From contig NC_080421.1 of NCBI RefSeq assembly GCF_029873635.1, positions 39,040,617-39,104,616 on the forward strand: a DNA stretch of 64,000 bases, given 5' to 3'. The translations under genes and the position numbers were made by a program. Source of the DNA: Malania oleifera (lineage: Eukaryota > Streptophyta > Magnoliopsida > Santalales > Ximeniaceae). The number at the start of each line of letters is the position of its first letter. Position 1 is the first letter of the stretch. This document shows, in pieces, positions 58,529-64,000 of this stretch. The notes beneath the pieces were generated by a model that saw only the letters and a program-made list of their open reading frames with translations, did not search any database and had not been told where the DNA came from.

Positions 58529-58533
58529 TTGAT
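58529..58533. repeat. G1 target site duplication, right
   Basis: TTGAT matches 31796-31800 exactly. Confidence 0.95.
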
Positions 58534-58880
58534 GAAGAAAGAAAACACAATTAAAACAATATTTTCCTTGTTATTTTTTTTTTTATTTTTTCCTTGAACA
58601 AAAAATTTAATCTAAATTAAGGCTAAATAAATGTTCCAATTTATAACTTTAATTTTAAACATCCTTTTAAAAATTATTTATATTATATTGTATATATTAC
58701 ACATAGGATTTTAGTAATACTAATAGTCTGTAATTAGTGATGGTTCATCCAATCTATGACTAATAGTATGTTTTTAGTGATGGTTTAGAAAAGCCGTCAC
58801 TAATAGTATTTTTATTTCAAAAATATAAAAACAAATTGTTTACCTATTAGTGATGGTTTTAAAACCATCACTAATATGCT
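58534..58880. mobile_element. CACTA-like sequence continuing after G1
   Basis: By the G1 duplication this was contiguous with 31795. AT-rich DNA runs to about 58720, then 58727-58880 holds six TTAGTGATGG / CCATCACTAA copies in alternating orientation, like those at 30055-30985. No terminal TAGTG end is seen here. Confidence 0.6.
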
Positions 58881-59151
58881 CTAACCTAGTAAAATCCTAA
58901 GATTTTTCCCCAATCTCCCGCGCCTCTTCCCTCCTTTCCTCCTCCCTTCTTTCCCTCCTCCCTCCTTTATTTCCCTATGCACATCCTCTTTGGCCATCTC
59001 CATCATCGTTGTTGCTTGTAGGAGCTTTTCTCACCACCATTGCCACCGCCGCCGCTCGCCTAAGGTCGTTCCACTGCCACCAACTCGGAAGCTCCTCTTT
59101 GCAGGTTTTTCTTCTTCTTCTTCTTCTTCTTCAAAGTTCAATGTGTGTGAC

Positions 59152-59183
<32 letters not shown>

Positions 59184-60430
59184 GCTGTGTGGGTGTGAGT
59201 GTGTGTGTGTGTGTGTTTGTGCATGTGTGTGTACTTGCTGCATGGGTATGTGACTGTCGTTGCGTGGATGTGCTTCCATGTGAAACATAGATTATAATTG
59301 TATGGTTTGTAAAGCATAGTAATTTTCTAATTTAAAGAACAATTTGATTTCATTTCTTCTGATTCAATTTCATTCTTATGTACCAAAAATGTACTTATTT
59401 TTTGTTAGAAAACACCACAAGAATTCGGAAAATGGTTACTTTTGATTTTTTTTTTGGGTATAATATTGTTCAATAAAGGTTTCTCATGTCTGAAGGTTGT
59501 CTAAGTCTTGATATTATTTCATCACCCTAATGAACAGTGGAACGAGGACACCACACACAACACATTAAACATATGTCATGACAATTGTTCTTTGGCAGAT
59601 TTTTTCATCCGTACTCAAACCAATTTCAAATGAAAACTAATTCAAACACAATGGCAAATAAATAAATTTAGACAAAAAAATTTATGTAGTTCACTTTATT
59701 TATTGCTTAAAATATTAAAGAAAGGAATGGGCAAATTGTAGTTTTTGCAATTTTGGTAATTTATTGGTACTGTTATGCTGCTTCTGATTTGGGTATTTTG
59801 GTTCCTAGATGGTTGTTGACTCGTTAGTATTTTGAATTTAGCTACTCTTTTATTTTAGTTCTTAGATGTTGATTTGGGAATTTTAAACATATTGGTGTTT
59901 GTTCTTTGTTTCTCCGCAGTAGTTCTTTGGTTCTATTATACTGTCTTTATCTCAAATGTGATTACAAAGAAGAAAAATCAAGAGTTAGTAACATGCAAAA
60001 CAAAGATCTTTTTCATTGAACTTTCTCATTTTTCCTAATATGGAACAAAAAAATAAATAAAATTTAGGGCTCGCTTAGTAAAGGAAAATATTTTCCATTC
60101 TTTATTTTTAGCTTTTCAAAATATTATATAAACCTCAACTTATTTTTTAGTTTTTCATGATTCATATTAAAAAAGGTTGAATATAAAGAGTTTTTTTTTT
60201 TTTTTTCAAATGCACACACCATCTAAGTCGTTTTTCTCTTATTTTGTTTTCAAGTGGTGCTATGCCTAAACTATTGCTTATAAGTTCATTTCTTACTTTA
60301 TCTTTTATTAATGTTAAACAAAGCATCTTAGCATCTTTCATTTTTTGTTCGTGTTTCTTAGTTCCCTAGCATTATGTACCATAAAGCATAACTGGCTTAT
60401 AGCCGTCTTATAACTCATTAACTGTTATAT
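58881..60430. other. Unassigned stretch with microsatellites
   Basis: No gene recognised. A pyrimidine-rich CTCCCT stretch (58910-58985), (TTC)n at 59107-59131 and (GT)n at about 59155-59240 are present. The rest is AT-rich without repeats I can name. Confidence 0.5.
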
Positions 60431-60431
60431 A

Positions 60432-60690
60432 TAAATGAGCATCTGCATGCTTGATGCAAAAAATGTTGTGTTTATCTGTAGTTGTTGAATATACAAATGA
60501 GCATATGCACGCTTGATTTAGAATTTTTTTTTTTTTTTGAATATACAATTGAGCATCTGCATGCTTGATGTAGAAATTGAGAATTGCATGTTGGATAGAT
60601 GACTAGGATATTTCTTGCTGGTTGAGTTAAAAGCATCTGCATGCTTGATGTAGAAATTGTGAAATGCATGCTGCTTAGTTGCCTAGAATG
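60432..60690 (+). repeat. Dispersed 27-bp repeat, four copies
   Basis: GAGCATCTGCATGCTTGATG and close variants begin at about 60436, 60499, 60551 and 60631. Copies 3 and 4 extend through TAGAAATTG to a GCATGYTG word. Copies 2 and 3 are also preceded by GAATATACAA. Confidence 0.8.
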
Positions 60691-60956
60691 TTGCATGCCG
60701 GCTAATTGAACGAATTGAGAACTGCTTGATGATTACGCATTGTTATGTTGAATTCAACACATTGAATACATAAATGGAATTTATCCATTATATAAACTGA
60801 AACCATGCTCACATACTAAAGCACACCAATACATAAGCCTTATTTTGGACCTCGAATATCTTAACAGATCTTATGTAAAACAACTCGAGTGTCCTAATGG
60901 TTTATGGATACTTTTGGTCTCACCTTGTTTAAAGCTTAATTTTAAACTTAAATGAG

Positions 60957-62498
60957 TGATAATTGGTAGGCTCGCCAAGGCTTGGGTCCTTAACTACCAA
61001 AAATAATATTTATGCTACCTAACAATCCCAAGTTGAGTGGAAAGTGGGGAAGTCGGTTGTCGATCCATAGAGACTAAACCGTGCAGTTGTAAACCTATTC
61101 TCAATTAGTTTATTAATGCTTTGTGTAAAAGAAAAGGGAAAACGGGGGTATTTTTGCAATAAAGGTGTTTCTATCAATTAGTGGAAAGCAAGTAAAAGCT
61201 AAAGTACCCTACTCCTACAAAGCGATGTTTGGATTTGAATCAGATGCTGGACGTTGTGCCTCTGACTATGTTCAACTAGGTTACATAATAGTACTAACCT
61301 AAGCTTCTCATACCATAGTGAGAGAGAGAGAGTTAGTCGAGGGCTGAAGGTAGTGTGCACCAATTGTCCAGAGCACGATCAGGAATCGGAGTATACCATT
61401 TCTCAACGATCAAGCGATCACCTCCGTGGATCTGTAGCCAACTAACTACTTCTAGTTGACTAAAACTATAGTAGGGCTTATCCTTATAGATAGCCTTAAA
61501 TCATAACCAAGCAATAAATCAAAGTAGTAACTTGAAAGCATGTAAATGAAAGTAGTAAAGAGAAACCAAGTAAAAAGATCAAGCCTTTGTATTCAAATTA
61601 TATGTCACTAACGATTGTCCATACAACTGAATGATCATCTAATCTAACAAAGCAAATAAAAATTACCCCTTGTTATTCGAGTCGTCTCTCACAAACGGCT
61701 ATCCCTGCAATAGAGTGATGGCTCTCAATGGTGTTCTGGGCCTGTCACTAACCTGAAAAAGGCCGAAAAGGAACCCAAAGCTTATGTTTGAGTGAATATT
61801 TATAGGCTCTAGGGTTTACAAAATTTGATTTTCAGTTTAGGAAAGTTTGCAAAAAATATCGTACAGAAGATCGTCACCATCAACCAAGTCGCTCCCATGC
61901 TTCCCTTGAATATGCCCTGGTCGAGACTCATGGGAAATCAGGAATTCAAATCTTTAGTGTCTTTGACTAAGTCGCACTTCAGGGTCTTGTTGGTCGAGTT
62001 GATGGTCGAGAATTGCAGGATCTCGATCTTCAGGAAATCTCGAGAACTCAACATAGTCGCCCCTCAAGTTCTCTTGGTCAACCACTTGGTCGATGCCCTC
62101 GATATTTGTCGACTCAGGAGAGTTTAGCATTTGGCCTTAGTCACCCTTAAGGGTCACATGGTCAATCACTTGGTCGACCCTTGCAGCATTTCGATCTCAG
62201 CCTGAACTTCGGAGTCTGCAATGGAACACTAGGTTGCTCATTGTGTTATTGGTCGTACCACTTGGTTAAGCAAAGACTTCCTTTTCTCTAATGATCTGCA
62301 GCTTTGGGAGTGTAATTAAACATCTAAATTTGAGCTTATGTACTCCAAATGCTTCTTTAGCTTCTCGTATGCCTAACTCTTTGGTTTTAACTTGTATTTT
62401 CTGCAAAGACCAACAAACCTTGCATAACTCCAAACAATGATAACAATGGGTAAATATATAATAAAGTAAGGATAAGCAAAGGTAGATGAGGGTCTACA
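60957..62498 (-). repeat. Probable antisense solo LTR of an unclassified element
   Basis: The ends read TGTAGACCCTC ... CCAATTATCA on the minus strand. A TATA-like TATTTATAG is at about 61796-61804 (antisense). To its right, where U3 should be, TTGGTCGA / TCGACCAA words repeat (61880-62185). A GTTGTCGATCCATAGAGAC word near 61055 is of the sort seen in plant LTR leaders. The flanks ATGAG and ATCAT do not make a clean duplication, so the limits are tentative. Confidence 0.45.
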
Positions 62499-62944
62499 AT
62501 CATGCATTTCTGGGACTCATCAATAATTCAACAATTCTTAAATTGTCCATGGGGTAAAAGCTCCCAGGGAGGAGTTTTTGGGCACTGTTGGCTCAAACAC
62601 GTCCAGGTCAATGTAATGGATGTGTTGGGACTGACCCCACTCAGTTTGGACTTCCCCCTCTTTTCCCTCCTCACTCTTTTCCTCCTCCCTTCTTTCTTTG
62701 TCTACACACATAGGTAGGTTGCTCGTAAAGATTATTACATTTCAACAGGGTCAATAGGACATTATCTTTATAGCAGTAGACTGATAAAATCAATTGATGA
62801 TATTATCCCAGAAGCAAAACTAGATAGATATTAGGTGATGTTATAACACACCTTGCCAATGTGCTTGACAGAACAAATGAGAATTTAGATGAGTTGAAGA
62901 TAAAATACAATGAGCAACCTATGTCCTTTTAAGTAGAATGCTTG
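62499..62944. other. CACTA-like interior, non-coding
   Basis: No gene seen. 62708-62780 is related to 31338-31412, and the pyrimidine-rich CTCCTCCCTTCTTTC stretch at about 62660-62710 resembles 58930-58980. Both links suggest CACTA-family interior sequence. Confidence 0.4.
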
Positions 62945-62949
62945 AAGAG

Positions 62950-63215
62950 AAAGATTATCACTAATAGTATTATATTAGTGACGGTTTTTACAACCGTCAC
63001 TAATAATGCATTTTTTGATGGGGAAAAAAATTCAATATGTTACCAAGTACAAAGGACTCATGTCTACGCAGTCTCACCAAGAAGAAATTATCCTCTAGCT
63101 TGGCCTTTATAAGTGACTCAAGATCCCCCAAAGGGATGCATTATTAGTATTGACTTTAAAAATTGTTACTAATATAGTGGATTATTAGTGACGGTTTAGT
63201 AAACCATCACTAATA
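62950..63215. repeat. TTAGTGACGG subterminal-type repeats, third block
   Basis: About seven TTAGTGACGG / CCGTCACTAA words in mostly alternating orientation, split by a stretch of about 120 bases without them. It is the same motif as at 30055-30985. Confidence 0.7.
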
Positions 63216-64000
63216 ATGCATATTAACAAAAGAACAATATGTGTTTGATTGGTTGAGTTGAGACGACAAGCTACAGTCATTCGTGAAGTGCTTATGACTG
63301 TAGCTTTTGGACAAAGTTGAATTCTTGCCTATCCCACCAAGATCATTCAAAGTAGGGGTTTCCATTAGGTACTACAATTAGTTGAAGAGTCATATGTTGA
63401 CTCAAGCAAATTGTAATGAAGTATATGTTTATTAAGATGAGTAATCCTAAGAGTTTACCCATTGATCAAGCAAGAATGCCTAGGGAAGGTTGCGATTCCT
63501 CTACATAAAAGAATCCTAGAAGTCCTAATTAAAGACCTACCAAGATCAAGGTATTGACGGTAACTGAATGGAGGACTAAGGAGGACGATTTCCCTCCAGA
63601 TACAAAGGTTCAACCTAGTGATGCAAATGAAACTAATGTGAAATCAAAAGTGGCACCAATGCTTTCACTTGAAAAGGGTGAAAGCAGTTATCACAACCTA
63701 GTGATAGTCTTTCTCTATAAAAATTATACTTAAGGTTTAGAAATTAAGATCCAGAAAGGTAGAAGGACACAAACACACAGAGTCAAAAATTGAGATCAAG
63801 GAAGAGAAAATAAATTGTTTATTGAGAATTTTGAGAAGGAATTATGATGATATAAAAGAATTGCTAGAGAGCTTAAGGTTCAAAGTAGAGAAGCAAAAAG
63901 GTTAAAGGAAATGTGCTTCAGAGAGTAGAAGCAACAGTGGAAGAGTTCAAGAAGACTGGAATAATAAGAGGAATTGTAGAGTGAAGAATTCAAAATAGGT
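63216..64000. other. Unassigned window end
   Basis: A 13-bp perfect inverted repeat lies at 63268-63306. A frame open from about 63527 to a TAA near 63729 (EWRTKEDDFPPDTKV and on) is hydrophilic and matches nothing I recognise. The rest is featureless and may be more CACTA interior. Confidence 0.35.

Noticed and set aside
59009..59290. ORFs over the (GT)n and (TTC)n stretch
   Set aside because: Low-complexity translations (Val-Cys and Ser runs) of microsatellites, with overlapping frames on both strands.
58881..59300. Host gene 5' end with CT-rich leader
   Set aside because: The composition resembles a gene leader, but no frame, splice pattern or known domain follows.
63527..63729. Possible host exon at the window end
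   Set aside because: Open for only about 67 codons without a convincing start and not recognisable; kept as unassigned.

Overview
This 64 kb window is AT-rich plant nuclear DNA made almost wholly of transposable elements. It holds plant Ty1/copia elements of Sirevirus type, a Ty3/gypsy element with a chromovirus-like C-terminus, a gag-only LTR element, a Tork-like copia fragment and CACTA-type repeats. I found no convincing host gene, no tRNA or rRNA gene, and no CRISPR. The species cannot be fixed from the sequence; a land plant with many nested LTR elements is as far as I go. All retroelement reading frames are broken by stops or frameshifts, so coding regions are given as pseudogenes.

Layout. 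(1) 1 to about 12500, + strand: Sirevirus-like copia 'S1', with the end of its 5' LTR, gag, pol, a third ORF and a truncated 3' LTR; two antisense solo LTRs (742-2687 and 3126-5168) sit in its gag. (2) 13123-24757, +: Sirevirus-like copia 'S2', with two LTRs of about 2 kb and a perfect 5-bp target duplication CAATG; an antisense solo LTR of its own broad family (20456-22640) lies between pol and the 3' LTR. S2 landed in an older antisense element 'S4', whose LTR and primer site are at 25941-28077 and whose non-coding interior lies on both sides of S2. (3) 29360-30030, -: the 3' end of a Tork-like copia pol, cut at 30030 by a sequence starting CACTACAAAA and packed with TTAGTGACGG repeats, a CACTA terminus. 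(4) 31801-58528, +: gypsy element 'G1', with perfect target duplication TTGAT, stretched to 26.7 kb by two insertions. These are the antisense Sirevirus-like 'S3' (35914-45772, perfect duplication TAAAG) within pol, and the gag-only element 'T1' (50076-57422, duplication TTATG/ATATG) within the 3' LTR. (5) 58534-64000: more CACTA-like repeats, an antisense LTR-like block, short dispersed repeats and unassigned DNA.

The elements work as a record of insertions rather than as a pathway. Order can be read from the nesting: Tork fragment, then CACTA, then G1, then S3 and T1; and S4, then S2, then solo LTR 3. The most interesting points are the gag-only element T1 with a 24-bp perfect palindrome in both LTRs, the conserved third ORF of S1 and S3, the loss of the reverse transcriptase core in S3, and the alternating inverted repeats of the CACTA terminus.
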